Below are positions 35,893 through 44,702 of a stretch of DNA of 64,000 nucleotides, piece after piece. The notes beneath the pieces are model-generated. The model did not search any database, had not been told where the DNA came from, and saw only the letters and a program-made list of their open reading frames with translations. The first letter of the stretch is position 1, and each line of letters begins with the position of its first letter. The position numbers and the translations under genes were made by a program. Source of the DNA: Prolixibacteraceae bacterium UBA6029 (GTDB taxonomy: Bacteria > Bacteroidota > Bacteroidia > Bacteroidales > Prolixibacteraceae); contig DIZL01000031.1 of assembly GCA_002429385.1 (NCBI GenBank), forward strand, positions 1-64,000, written 5' to 3'.

Positions 35893-37428
35893 TTACAATG
35901 GTATGTTACCATGTTTCCTCGGCAAATTTGATTTTCGTTTATTATGGGTCATATTCAAGGCCTGTATGATTTTATACCGCGTATCCTGGGGCAGAATAAT
36001 TTCATCAATATAACCAAGAGCAGCAGCACGGTATGGATTTGCAAATTTTTCACGATAATCCTCTACGGCTTCGAATTTTTCTTCGTCTGTAAGCTTTCCA
36101 CGATACAAGATATTAATTGCACCTTCAGGACCCATAACGGCTATCTCGGCCGTAGGATAAGCAAAATTCACATCAGCGCCAATGTGCTTGCTTGACATTA
36201 CATCGTATGCACCACCATATGCTTTACGGGTGATCAGGGTAATTTTGGGAACTGTTGCTTCAGCAAAAGCATACAATAGTTTGGCTCCGTGTTTGATGAT
36301 TCCACCAAATTCCTGAGCTGTTCCGGGTAAAAATCCAGGAACATCAACCAATGTAACCAGCGGAATGTTGAATGCATCACAGAAGCGAACGAAACGGGCA
36401 GCTTTTGTTGATGAGTTTATATCAAGTACACCTGCCAGGTAAGCAGGCTGATTAGCCACAATTCCAATAGGCTTTCCACCCATCCTGGCAAAGCCGATAA
36501 CTATATTGGCCGCATAATGTGGCTGAACCTCCAGAAAATGTTCATCATCTATTATTTTGTGGATGATGTCCTTAATGTCGTAAGGCTTGTTTGGATCTAC
36601 AGGAACAATATGATTTAAGGAAGGATCCGGTCTGTTTTCCGGGTCAGTGGAGACTTTAAATGGTGGTTCTTCCATGTTATTGGAAGGGATGAAACTAAAA
36701 AGTTCTCTCACCATCATAAGGGTTTGTTCCTCGTCAATTCCTGTAAAATGGGCTACACCGCTTTTTGATGCATGTGTAATGGCACCACCAAGTTCTTCTT
36801 TGGTAACATCTTCATGCGTGACCGTCCGGATTACTTCAGGACCGGTAACAAACATATGACTGGTCTTTTCAACCATGAAAATGAAATCAGTCAGAGCAGG
36901 TGAATAGACAGCACCACCGGCACATGGTCCAAGAATAGCGCTGATTTGTGGAATTACACCTGATGAAATGACGTTATTGTGAAAAATATCGGCATATCCG
37001 GCCAAACTTTCAACACCTTCCTGAATCCGGGCACCTCCGGAATCATTAAGTCCAATGACCGGAGCACCCATCTTAATGGCCAGATCCTGAAGCTTTAAAA
37101 TTTTATCTGCATTGGTACGACTTAATGTACCACCAAAGACCGTGAAATCCTGTGCAAAAACATAAACCAGTCGACCATTGATTTTGCCGTATCCCGAAAC
37201 CAAACCGTCACCGGGATATTTTAACTTATCGATTCCAAAATCTGTGCCCTTATGAGTCACCATTTTATCGATTTCATTAAATGTGCCGGGATCCAACAGG
37301 ATCGCAATCCGTTCACGGGCCGTATTCTTTCCTGCCTCGTGTTGTTTCAGAACTCGTTTTTCTCCTCCTCCTGATTCGGCCTCCTGGTTTAGGGTCTCAA
37401 ACTGATCAAATTTGGCTTTTAAATCCAT
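35893..37428 (-). CDS. pccB: Acyl-CoA carboxylase carboxyltransferase subunit (propionyl/methylmalonyl-CoA)
   Basis: Transfers the carboxyl group between biotin and propionyl-CoA, or decarboxylates methylmalonyl-CoA in succinate-to-propionate fermentation. The 511-aa length fits PccB/MmdA. Crotonase-fold landmarks are GLNDSGGARIQEGVESLAGY, ISAILGPCAGGAVYSPALTDF, LVTLVDVPGFLPGTAQEFGGI and KAYGGAYDVMSSKHIGADV. It forms one unit with biotin carboxylase and biotin carrier genes, favouring a complete carboxylase (PccAB-like), but MmdA-type decarboxylase function cannot be excluded. Confidence 0.9.
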   Translation of the reverse strand: MDLKAKFDQFETLNQEAESGGGEKRVLKQHEAGKNTARERIAILLDPGTFNEIDKMVTHKGTDFGIDKLKYPGDGLVSGYGKINGRLVYVFAQDFTVFGGTLSRTNADKILKLQDLAIKMGAPVIGLNDSGGARIQEGVESLAGYADIFHNNVISSGVIPQISAILGPCAGGAVYSPALTDFIFMVEKTSHMFVTGPEVIRTVTHEDVTKEELGGAITHASKSGVAHFTGIDEEQTLMMVRELFSFIPSNNMEEPPFKVSTDPENRPDPSLNHIVPVDPNKPYDIKDIIHKIIDDEHFLEVQPHYAANIVIGFARMGGKPIGIVANQPAYLAGVLDINSSTKAARFVRFCDAFNIPLVTLVDVPGFLPGTAQEFGGIIKHGAKLLYAFAEATVPKITLITRKAYGGAYDVMSSKHIGADVNFAYPTAEIAVMGPEGAINILYRGKLTDEEKFEAVEDYREKFANPYRAAALGYIDEIILPQDTRYKIIQALNMTHNKRKSNLPRKHGNIPL

Positions 37429-37494
37429 AAAATGTTTCTATTGTTTCTATTGTTTGAAATGTTTCTGTTGTTTGAAAACAAAGGGTTTGAAATT

Positions 37495-37596
37495 GAACTT
37501 GCTTCTGCAACGAACTTGTTTCTCAAGTTACTATTGTTACTATTGTTTGAAATATTGCTGTTGTTCGTGTGCATAGTAACTTGCAGAAGCAAGTTC
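37495..37596. repeat. Inverted repeat between biotin carrier and carboxyltransferase genes
   Basis: gaacttgcttctgcaa at 37495-37510 pairs perfectly with 37581-37596. The pairing extends outward imperfectly (gtttgaaa...). The loop and flanks are TTGTTTCTATTG-type low-complexity repeats. The 200-bp gap 37429-37628 is otherwise empty. It may tune the relative amount of the downstream subunit or simply be an inserted palindromic repeat. Confidence 0.75.
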
Positions 37597-37628
37597 GATT
37601 TTCAAACAAAAGAAACCTTTCAACCCCT

Positions 37629-38138
37629 TTATTCTATTTCTACTAATTTCTGATGGGCATCAATGGTACTGCCTTCGCTCACAAATATTTTTATAACTTT
37701 TCCGTCAATGGGTGATTTATATTCACTTTCCATTTTCATGGCTGAAATCGTAATAACCGTATCCCCTTTTTTTACCTCATCACCCACCTTAACCGGTATT
37801 TTAATAACCTTTCCGGGCATGGGAGAGGATATTGTATTTTCAGAGGTGAGTTGTATTGCTCCTGTCCGATTCCTGAGATACCTTGATTCTGCATCAATTA
37901 CCTCAATATCATAACTGTGATAAAGCGTGTATGCAGTAAAAAGCTTTACTTTTGGTTGAGGTACCAATTCAATGTTGTATGAGCGGCCATTTGCAAGAAT
38001 AGAAAAGATACCTTCATCATTATGCATTAAATCTACCTGATAGATCTTATCATCAACCTTTATTTCAAGAAGGTTCTCAAACTGTTTTAATATCTCAACT
38101 GAAGCAATTCGTTTGTCTATTTTGATTTCTACTGACAT
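37629..38138 (-). CDS. Biotin carboxyl carrier protein of acyl-CoA carboxylase
   Basis: 169 aa. The C-terminal 75 residues are a biotinyl domain with the acceptor lysine in SAMKMESEYKSP, preceded by SSPMPGKVIKIPVKVGDEVKKGDTV. The N-terminal half (about 90 aa) is a strand-rich domain (VDDKIYQVDLMHNDEGIFSI) as in PccA/PycA carrier segments, presumably docking onto the carboxyltransferase. It lies 12 bp after the biotin carboxylase gene in the same unit. Confidence 0.92.
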   Translation of the reverse strand: MSVEIKIDKRIASVEILKQFENLLEIKVDDKIYQVDLMHNDEGIFSILANGRSYNIELVPQPKVKLFTAYTLYHSYDIEVIDAESRYLRNRTGAIQLTSENTISSPMPGKVIKIPVKVGDEVKKGDTVITISAMKMESEYKSPIDGKVIKIFVSEGSTIDAHQKLVEIE

Positions 38139-38150
38139 TTTTCTGGGGGG

Positions 38151-39665
38151 TTACAGGCGTTCAAAATTCTTTTGATAAGTGTACTTTTTCCATCGGTTCT
38201 GTGCGGTATACATTTCTTTCGAGGTCTGGGCGATATTCAACCGGTCCAGATATTCGATGTATGCGGCAATGATGACCATATCTTCACATTCAGGAGTGCA
38301 CTTGGTGTCGGCTAGCAGAATCGCTTTATTTTTTTCGATAAAGTTGGTGTCGTAATTTCCACTTCGGAAATCATCCGTATCCATGATGCGTTCCAGAAAC
38401 TTAATCGAAGTCTTTACTCCTGTAATCTTATATTCGTAAAGCGCCCTTTTCATTCGATCGATAGCTTCGTTTCTGTTTTCGGCCCATACAATCAGTTTCG
38501 AAATCATCGAATCGTAGTAAATCGGAATTTCATATCCTTCATAAACATATCCGTCCGACCGGACACCCAAACCTAAGGGTTGTGTAATGTTGTATATTTT
38601 CCCCGGGTTAGGCATGAAATTATTGTCCGAATCTTCAGCATAAATACGGCATTCAATGGCATGACCGGTCTGCCGTAATTTTTCCTGAGTAATTGTTAAC
38701 GGGTGACCTTCGGCAATTAAAATCTGTTGTTTCACCAGGTCAATACCCGTGATGCGCTCGGTAATGGGGTGTTCAACCTGGAGCCGCGTATTCATTTCCA
38801 GAAAATAGAAATTCAGATCGTTGTCAACTAAAAATTCTATAGTACCGGCACCCTCATAATTTACTGTTCTGGCAGCTTCAACAGCATATTCACCCATTTT
38901 CTTTCGCAGCTCGGGTGTCATCAAAGGTGAAGGCGTTTCTTCAATCATCTTCTGGTGTCGCCGTTGAACCGAGCATTCACGTTCAAATAAATGGATGAAG
39001 TTACCGTGCTGGTCGCCTAAGATCTGAAATTCAATGTGATGTGGCGAAGAAATATATTTTTCGATGTAAACCGAATCATTTCCAAACGATGATTTAGCTT
39101 CCGATCTGGCCGATCTGACCAGCGAGACAATATCTTTCTCATTGGTTATCAGTCGCATTCCTTTTCCGCCACCGCCAGCCGCTGCCTTTACCATGACTGG
39201 TAGACCTATCTTTTTGATGGTGTCAACTGCATCCTTTTCTGTTTTTAGACTTTCGGTGGTTCCCGGAACAACGGGTACTCCTGCTGCAATCATGGTCAGC
39301 CGGGCCTGGATCTTATTGCCCATCTGATTAATTACTTCAGGTGACGGACCGATAAACTTGATACCATTATCCGCACATTTTTGTGCAAAACCAGCATTCT
39401 CTGATAAAAAACCGTAACCCGGATGAATCGCATCAGCTTTCGTCTTTTTGGCAACATCGATTATTTTATCAGCATTTAAATAACTTTCGGAGGAGGTGGA
39501 TGGTCCGATATGATATGCCTCGTCTGCATACCTGACATGCATGGAGGTGCGGTCGGCATCAGAAAATACTGCAACGGTCGAAATACCCATTTCACGGCAT
39601 GTCCGCATAATACGAATGGCTATTTCACCCCGGTTGGCAATAAGAATTTTATTAAATTTTTGCAT
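38151..39665 (-). CDS. accC: Biotin carboxylase
   Basis: ATP-dependent carboxylation of the carrier's biotin. The 504-aa ATP-grasp protein has KILIANRGEIAIRIMRTCRE at the start, HPGYGFLSENAGFAQKC, the glycine-rich ATP loop KAAAGGGGKGMRL, ECSVQRRHQKMIEETPSP and LEMNTRLQVEHPITERITG. It is about 50 residues longer than E. coli AccC at the C-terminus, like PccA-type subunits. It is the first gene of the unit; a 26-bp perfect palindrome lies 82 bp upstream. Confidence 0.95.
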   Translation of the reverse strand: MQKFNKILIANRGEIAIRIMRTCREMGISTVAVFSDADRTSMHVRYADEAYHIGPSTSSESYLNADKIIDVAKKTKADAIHPGYGFLSENAGFAQKCADNGIKFIGPSPEVINQMGNKIQARLTMIAAGVPVVPGTTESLKTEKDAVDTIKKIGLPVMVKAAAGGGGKGMRLITNEKDIVSLVRSARSEAKSSFGNDSVYIEKYISSPHHIEFQILGDQHGNFIHLFERECSVQRRHQKMIEETPSPLMTPELRKKMGEYAVEAARTVNYEGAGTIEFLVDNDLNFYFLEMNTRLQVEHPITERITGIDLVKQQILIAEGHPLTITQEKLRQTGHAIECRIYAEDSDNNFMPNPGKIYNITQPLGLGVRSDGYVYEGYEIPIYYDSMISKLIVWAENRNEAIDRMKRALYEYKITGVKTSIKFLERIMDTDDFRSGNYDTNFIEKNKAILLADTKCTPECEDMVIIAAYIEYLDRLNIAQTSKEMYTAQNRWKKYTYQKNFERL

Positions 39666-39746
39666 GTAATGTTGTTAAATCAGATCATGAAATTGTAATC
39701 TAAATGCATTTATCCGTGCTTTTAGACCGCGGAAAATAGGAATTGT

Positions 39747-39772
39747 TTTCAAGATTGAATTCAATCTTGAAA
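39747..39772. promoter_or_regulatory. 26-bp perfect palindrome upstream of accC
   Basis: tttcaagattgaa is followed directly by its exact complement, with no loop. A loop-free palindrome suits a dimeric regulator's operator better than an RNA terminator. It lies between the divergent accC and DUF5916 genes, 82 bp from the accC start. The regulator is unknown. Confidence 0.5.
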
Positions 39773-40047
39773 TAAAAATGAGGTTAATATATGTCAATAT
39801 CACTTTTTATTGTTTGTAATTATCTGATACTATATAATATAGTGCATATTCGTACAATACCCCATCAATTCATTCTCGAACTTTGGGCTACATTTGTTCA
39901 AATCGTGGAAAAAGCGAATTCAAACTATGAAAATAATAGAGCAACAATAATCTTTATTAAACCAATTATAGAGGAAATTGTTTGCGGGATTGATTCTGAT
40001 TCGGATAAAAAATACAGTTAACATATTTTTATTTCTACATTTTATAC

Positions 40048-40055
40048 TATATTTG
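40048..40055 (+). promoter_or_regulatory. Candidate -7 box of the DUF5916 gene
   Basis: TATATTTG matches TAnnTTTG, 19 bp before the ATG at 40075. No strong -33 box. The 409-bp gap 39666-40074 otherwise holds only the palindrome; a 76-codon frame at 39791-40021 has no protein-like features. Confidence 0.3.
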
Positions 40056-40074
40056 TACTGCTAAATTTGAACTT

Positions 40075-42729
40075 ATGACCTTGCGCATTGCATTTTCCTT
40101 TATATTTATTATAATTGGATCTGGCTCGGCTTTTGCACAAATCTCTGAAAAATATAGTCTTTCAAGCGATTCATCCGTGAATCGTCTTGCGGGTTCAAAT
40201 CGCATATATTTTACTACACGAATAGAAAATCGCCCGAAAATTGACGGTAAACTTAACGATGCCTGTTGGGAAAAGGGTGTTTGGGCAGGAGGTTTTACAC
40301 AACAAGTTCCGGCACAAGGGAAAAAGCCTTCACAGAAAACTGAAGTAAAAATTCTATATGACAACAATAATCTGTATGTTGGGTTTAAATGCTATGATAA
40401 AGGACCCGGTAAAATCAGACCCATATTAAGCCGGAGAGATAACAGCATAGGGGATATTGTCGGCATTGCGTTCGATTCATATCACGATAAACAGACCGCC
40501 TACGAATTTAATATTGCTGCTTCCGGTCAAAAAGTAGATATGGTGCACCTGGGGGCCTATAATCTGGACTACAACTGGGACGCAGTCTGGGATGGGAAAA
40601 CTCAGGTATACGATTCAATCTGGACCGCTGAAATGCAAATTCCATTCAATCAGATTCGCTTTGCACCCGGAGAAGATCAGGTTTGGGGTATGCACATCTG
40701 GCGTTGGATTGATCGCCTCAATGAAGAAAGCCAATGGAAACTGGTACCGATAGATGCCCCTGCAATGGTTTATTTATTTGGAGAGTTAAAAGGAATTAAG
40801 GGTATTAAACCGAAAACAAACTATGAGTTTCTACCTTACCTCAATACACGGTACAGTCCAAATACCGATCTGAATACAAAAACTACCTATGGTGTTGGAC
40901 TGGATGGGAAAGTTCGTCTTAATTCAGGATTTACTCTGGATTATGCCATCAACCCCGATTTTGGACAAGTTGAAGCCGATCCGTCGGTACTGAATTTAAC
41001 TTCCTATGAAGTTTTTAATGAAGAAAAAAGGCCGTTTTTTCTGGAAGGAAATACAATCTTGGATTATAGTATCGGTGGGGATATGTTATTCTATAGCCGA
41101 AGAATTGGTCATGAACCAAGTTATTATCCTGAATTGGGACAGAACCAGACCATCTCTATCTCGGATAATACCCCGATTTTAAGTGCGTTAAAACTAACAG
41201 GGAAAACCGAAAAAGGATTGTCGGTAGGCGTAGTTCAGAGTTCTACAGTAAAAGAATTTGCTACAATATATGGAGGAGACACCAAATCAAAAATAGCTGT
41301 AGAACCATTCTCGAATTTTGTGGTAGGAAGGGTAAAGCAGGATTTCAATCATGGAAATACCGTTTTGGGTGGTATGCTCACCTCAACAATCAGGGATATT
41401 AACGATGATCATCTGGCTTTTTTATCCAAATCAGCCATGACCGGAGGTATTGATTTTCAACACAACTGGGAAAAGCGCAAGTACTTTATCGATTTCAAAG
41501 GCTTCTTCTCTGATATTAAAGGGGATAAAGAAGCCATATCAAAGTTACAGTTGTCACCGGTTCATAATTACCAGAGACCTGGTACAAATTACCTCAATTA
41601 CGACTCTACCAGAACAAGTTTATCAGGCTGGGGCGGACTTATTCAGGGAGGTAAACGAAGCGGAAAACTCAGGGCAATTGGTTCATTGAATTGGCGCACT
41701 GCGGGTGTTGATTTTAATGACGTCGGATATTTGTATCAGGCTGACCTGATTGCTCAAACCATTGACCTGACGTACAAGGTAAGCATACCCAAAGGAATTG
41801 TCCGTAGTTATTATGTGCAGTTTGTTCAGGAACATGACTGGAGCTTCGGATCTGACAATATACAGAGATTGGGTAGAGGCAGCGAAAACATCCTCGACAG
41901 GCTGAATTTGCACGGATTTATGCAGTTTAATAATCTTTGGCTGGTACACCTTAATACCCGGAAGTATTTCAATATTTACGATACCCGTGAACTCAGGGGT
42001 GGTCCAAAACTTTATAAAGACGGTTACAATGATGTGGAATTATTTGTTCAGACCAATTCCGTAAAGGATTTTTGGGCTGGATTTGGTCCACGTTATAAGT
42101 TCTTTTCGGATGGAATTTCCAAAACCTCCTTTTATACATTGTTCTTAAAGTGGCAGATAAGCGATCGGTTCAGCATTACTTCGCGAACCACTTTTGACCA
42201 TTCCATCGAGAACAATAAATACGTTACAACAAAAGTGGACCTGAATAATTCTACAAAATACCTGGTGGGTACCATTGACCGGAATACCATTTCGTCAACA
42301 CTTCGTTTCGAGTACTTTATTTCACCTGAAATTTCCCTGCAGTATTATGGAAATCCTTATGCATCAATGGGTAAATACAATAACTTCAGGGAAGTGGCAG
42401 ATGCTTCAAATAAATCGTTGGATTTGAGATACCACAAACTGACTCAAATATCGGTGCCTGATATTGGAAATAGCTATGTGTTGCAAAATCAAGATGGATT
42501 AAGATATAACCTGAATAATCCTGATTTTAACTTTCAGGAATTCCGCTCTAATCTGGTTGGGCGTTGGGAATTTAAGCCGGGATCTACGCTTTACCTGGTC
42601 TGGACCAATACACGTTCTGCTTATTCTGATCAGCGAAATCAATCTATTCTGGAAAGCTTTGGAAATATTATGAAGGTAAATTCACAAAATGTATTTATGA
42701 TCAAGTTCAGCTATTGGTTTGCAATCTAA
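40075..42729 (+). CDS. DUF5916 outer-membrane protein with N-terminal CBM9-like domain
   Basis: 884 aa. Signal peptide MTLRIAFSFIFIIIGSGSAFA. The N-terminal domain, about 45-230 (RPKIDGKLNDACWEKGVWAG, TEVKILYDNNNLYVGFKCYD, WTAEMQIPFNQIRFAPGED), is the carbohydrate-binding family 9-like sandwich. The rest (DYAINPDFGQVEADPSVLNL, FEEKRPFFLEG-like EEKRPFFLEGNTI) is the DUF5916 region and probably an outer-membrane barrel, ending in an aromatic residue pattern (IKFSYWFAI). The function of the family is unknown. Confidence 0.88.
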   Translation: MTLRIAFSFIFIIIGSGSAFAQISEKYSLSSDSSVNRLAGSNRIYFTTRIENRPKIDGKLNDACWEKGVWAGGFTQQVPAQGKKPSQKTEVKILYDNNNLYVGFKCYDKGPGKIRPILSRRDNSIGDIVGIAFDSYHDKQTAYEFNIAASGQKVDMVHLGAYNLDYNWDAVWDGKTQVYDSIWTAEMQIPFNQIRFAPGEDQVWGMHIWRWIDRLNEESQWKLVPIDAPAMVYLFGELKGIKGIKPKTNYEFLPYLNTRYSPNTDLNTKTTYGVGLDGKVRLNSGFTLDYAINPDFGQVEADPSVLNLTSYEVFNEEKRPFFLEGNTILDYSIGGDMLFYSRRIGHEPSYYPELGQNQTISISDNTPILSALKLTGKTEKGLSVGVVQSSTVKEFATIYGGDTKSKIAVEPFSNFVVGRVKQDFNHGNTVLGGMLTSTIRDINDDHLAFLSKSAMTGGIDFQHNWEKRKYFIDFKGFFSDIKGDKEAISKLQLSPVHNYQRPGTNYLNYDSTRTSLSGWGGLIQGGKRSGKLRAIGSLNWRTAGVDFNDVGYLYQADLIAQTIDLTYKVSIPKGIVRSYYVQFVQEHDWSFGSDNIQRLGRGSENILDRLNLHGFMQFNNLWLVHLNTRKYFNIYDTRELRGGPKLYKDGYNDVELFVQTNSVKDFWAGFGPRYKFFSDGISKTSFYTLFLKWQISDRFSITSRTTFDHSIENNKYVTTKVDLNNSTKYLVGTIDRNTISSTLRFEYFISPEISLQYYGNPYASMGKYNNFREVADASNKSLDLRYHKLTQISVPDIGNSYVLQNQDGLRYNLNNPDFNFQEFRSNLVGRWEFKPGSTLYLVWTNTRSAYSDQRNQSILESFGNIMKVNSQNVFMIKFSYWFAI

Positions 42730-42766
42730 TTCTTTACTTTGTGCTGAATTTATTGAACACTGATTC

Positions 42767-44107
42767 TTGAAAACATTTAAATACTTGCCGGTATACCGGA
42801 AAAATCTAGCCCTGGCAATTCCGGTGATCTTCTCACAAATTGGACAGGTTACTGTAAATCTGGTGGATAGTATAATGGTTGGCCACATCGGAACCGCCCA
42901 GCTGGCAGCTGCATCATTTGCCACCAGTGTATTCCTTGTGGGGATGCTTTTTGGCCTGGGAATAACATTGGGAATTACCCCACTTGTTGGTCAATCTTAC
43001 AATTCAAATCATCCGAAGAACCTGGGAAGCTGGTTGAAAAACGGCATGTTGGTTAATTTAATTGCCTCAATTCTAATTTGCATAGCAATGTCTTCAGTCG
43101 TTTTTCTGATGAACCGGATGGGGCAAAGCAAAGAAGTGGTTCAAATGGCTGTCCCGTTTTATCTGATCCATGTGTCCTCCCTTATTCCGCTGATGTTGTT
43201 CTTTTCATTCAAACAGTTTTTTGAAGGAATCGGCAATACAAAAATTGCCATGACTATAACCATCATTATCAACCTGGTCAACATTGCGCTGAACTATGTC
43301 CTGATATACGGTAAATTGGGTTTCCCTGCCATGGGACTGAATGGCTCGGGTGTTGCTTCCCTGATATCCAGATTGTTCATGCCTGTATTATTTCTTCTGA
43401 TGATCGGTAGGATCCCGGCATTTCGGGTATACTTAGTTGACGCAATCCATTCAGGTTTCGAAAGAATAAAAATAAAACGGATTTTGTCTATCGGGTTTCC
43501 CATCGGGTTACAGATGGTGATCGAAATTTTGGCCTTCACCTTAGGGGCAATAATGCTTGGCTGGATATCCAAAGAATCACTGGCGGGCCATCAGATCGCA
43601 ATCAGTATGGCTTCGATGACCTACATGATCTCATTTGGACTGGCATCAGCAACTACGATTAGGGTCAGCCATGCATACGGTGAACACGACCGGAATGAAC
43701 TTAAACATGCCATATTTGCCTCGCTTCATATCGTGATTGCATTTATGTCACTGATGGGAATCCTGTTCGTTTTACTTCGGAACCAGTTGCCGCTGTTGTT
43801 CACTTCCGACCCTGCCGTCATTGAAGTAGCCGCCGGATTACTGGTTGTAGGTGCATTCTTTCAGATCTTCGACGGGATGCAGGTTGTTCTGCTCGGTGCT
43901 TTGCGTGGGATGGCTGATGTCAAAATTCCCATGTTTATCGCGTTTTTCTCCTATATCATAGTGAGTTTGCCGATCAGTTACCTTTTAGCCTTTGTCTTCA
44001 ATTTTGGATATGCCGGCGTATGGATAGGGTTTGTTTTTGGACTTTCAACGGCGGCTGTTCTTTTTGGATTACGGTTGAAGCATCAGGTGCAGAAATTCGG
44101 TCATTAA
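42767..44107 (+). CDS. MATE-family efflux transporter
   Basis: An inner-membrane Na+ or H+-driven exporter of cationic compounds (NorM/DinF type). 446 aa with twelve membrane segments. The first one, LALAIPVIFSQIGQVTVNLVDSIMVGHIG, is the family hallmark; a second-half repeat begins near GFPIGLQMVIEILAFTLGAIM. The start codon is TTG at 42767; the first downstream ATG would remove most of TM1, so TTG is the likely true start. It lies 37 bp after the DUF5916 gene. Confidence 0.92.
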   Translation: MKTFKYLPVYRKNLALAIPVIFSQIGQVTVNLVDSIMVGHIGTAQLAAASFATSVFLVGMLFGLGITLGITPLVGQSYNSNHPKNLGSWLKNGMLVNLIASILICIAMSSVVFLMNRMGQSKEVVQMAVPFYLIHVSSLIPLMLFFSFKQFFEGIGNTKIAMTITIIINLVNIALNYVLIYGKLGFPAMGLNGSGVASLISRLFMPVLFLLMIGRIPAFRVYLVDAIHSGFERIKIKRILSIGFPIGLQMVIEILAFTLGAIMLGWISKESLAGHQIAISMASMTYMISFGLASATTIRVSHAYGEHDRNELKHAIFASLHIVIAFMSLMGILFVLLRNQLPLLFTSDPAVIEVAAGLLVVGAFFQIFDGMQVVLLGALRGMADVKIPMFIAFFSYIIVSLPISYLLAFVFNFGYAGVWIGFVFGLSTAAVLFGLRLKHQVQKFGH

Positions 44108-44239
44108 AAAAGCAGCCTATATGAATTTAGCTCATATTACCAGCCTTTTGTTATATTTCAGTGACTAATTCACGTATGAAGCATTTATAAAATTACAATT
44201 CTTACTTAAAATTACAATAGGGTCAATTATCAAATGGCT

Positions 44240-44611
44240 TTATTTCTTTATAGCAGTGAGTGTTTTTGGCCCTTCCGGAGTTTGAACATTGCCTGTTAGT
44301 TTATTCTTTTTATGGGTTAGTGCAATGTTAATCGAATTCCCTTCAACCTCAGTGGTGAAGGTGATATTTTTCTTTACAATTTTCAAATTGCTGGCCACCA
44401 ATTCACCAGCCTCGACTTTTATCACACAAATCGTTTGTCCGCTTTTTTCAGAAAAAATCAAACTTCCCTTTTCATATCCATGAGGTGCATCACTAACAGT
44501 ATAAAGCCATTCGCCGATTAAGGATTTGTTCTTCATTTCAGCCTGAAGATCAGAAAATGTAAACAATGAGATCGAAAATAAGAACATCAATGTCCTAAGA
44601 TGATTTTTCAT
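44240..44611 (-). CDS. Small secreted protein, unknown family
   Basis: 123 aa with a signal peptide (MKNHLRTLMFLFSISLFTFSDLQA). The mature part is beta-rich: LIGEWLYTVSDAPHGYEKGS, NITFTTEVEGNSINIALTHKK, NKLTGNVQTPEGPKTLTAIKK. It looks like a lipocalin-like or eight-strand small barrel, but I do not recognise the family. It is on the same strand as the wecA-like gene, which ends 91 bp upstream of its start. Confidence 0.65.
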   Translation of the reverse strand: MKNHLRTLMFLFSISLFTFSDLQAEMKNKSLIGEWLYTVSDAPHGYEKGSLIFSEKSGQTICVIKVEAGELVASNLKIVKKNITFTTEVEGNSINIALTHKKNKLTGNVQTPEGPKTLTAIKK

Positions 44612-44702
44612 GTTGGATTAGATTTGGAGTTTTGTTTTTAAACCGCATATAATAATAATTCAATTAAAACACTGTTACCCATCAAGCACGATTCATCTTT
44701 TC

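Noticed and set aside
37432..37653. 73-codon plus-strand frame of Phe/Leu repeats
   Set aside because: It reads the TTGTTTCTATTG low-complexity repeat and the hairpin; not protein-like.
39791..40021. 76-codon plus-strand frame between accC and the DUF5916 gene
   Set aside because: No recognisable domain, very A+T-rich, and it overlaps the upstream promoter region of the DUF5916 gene.
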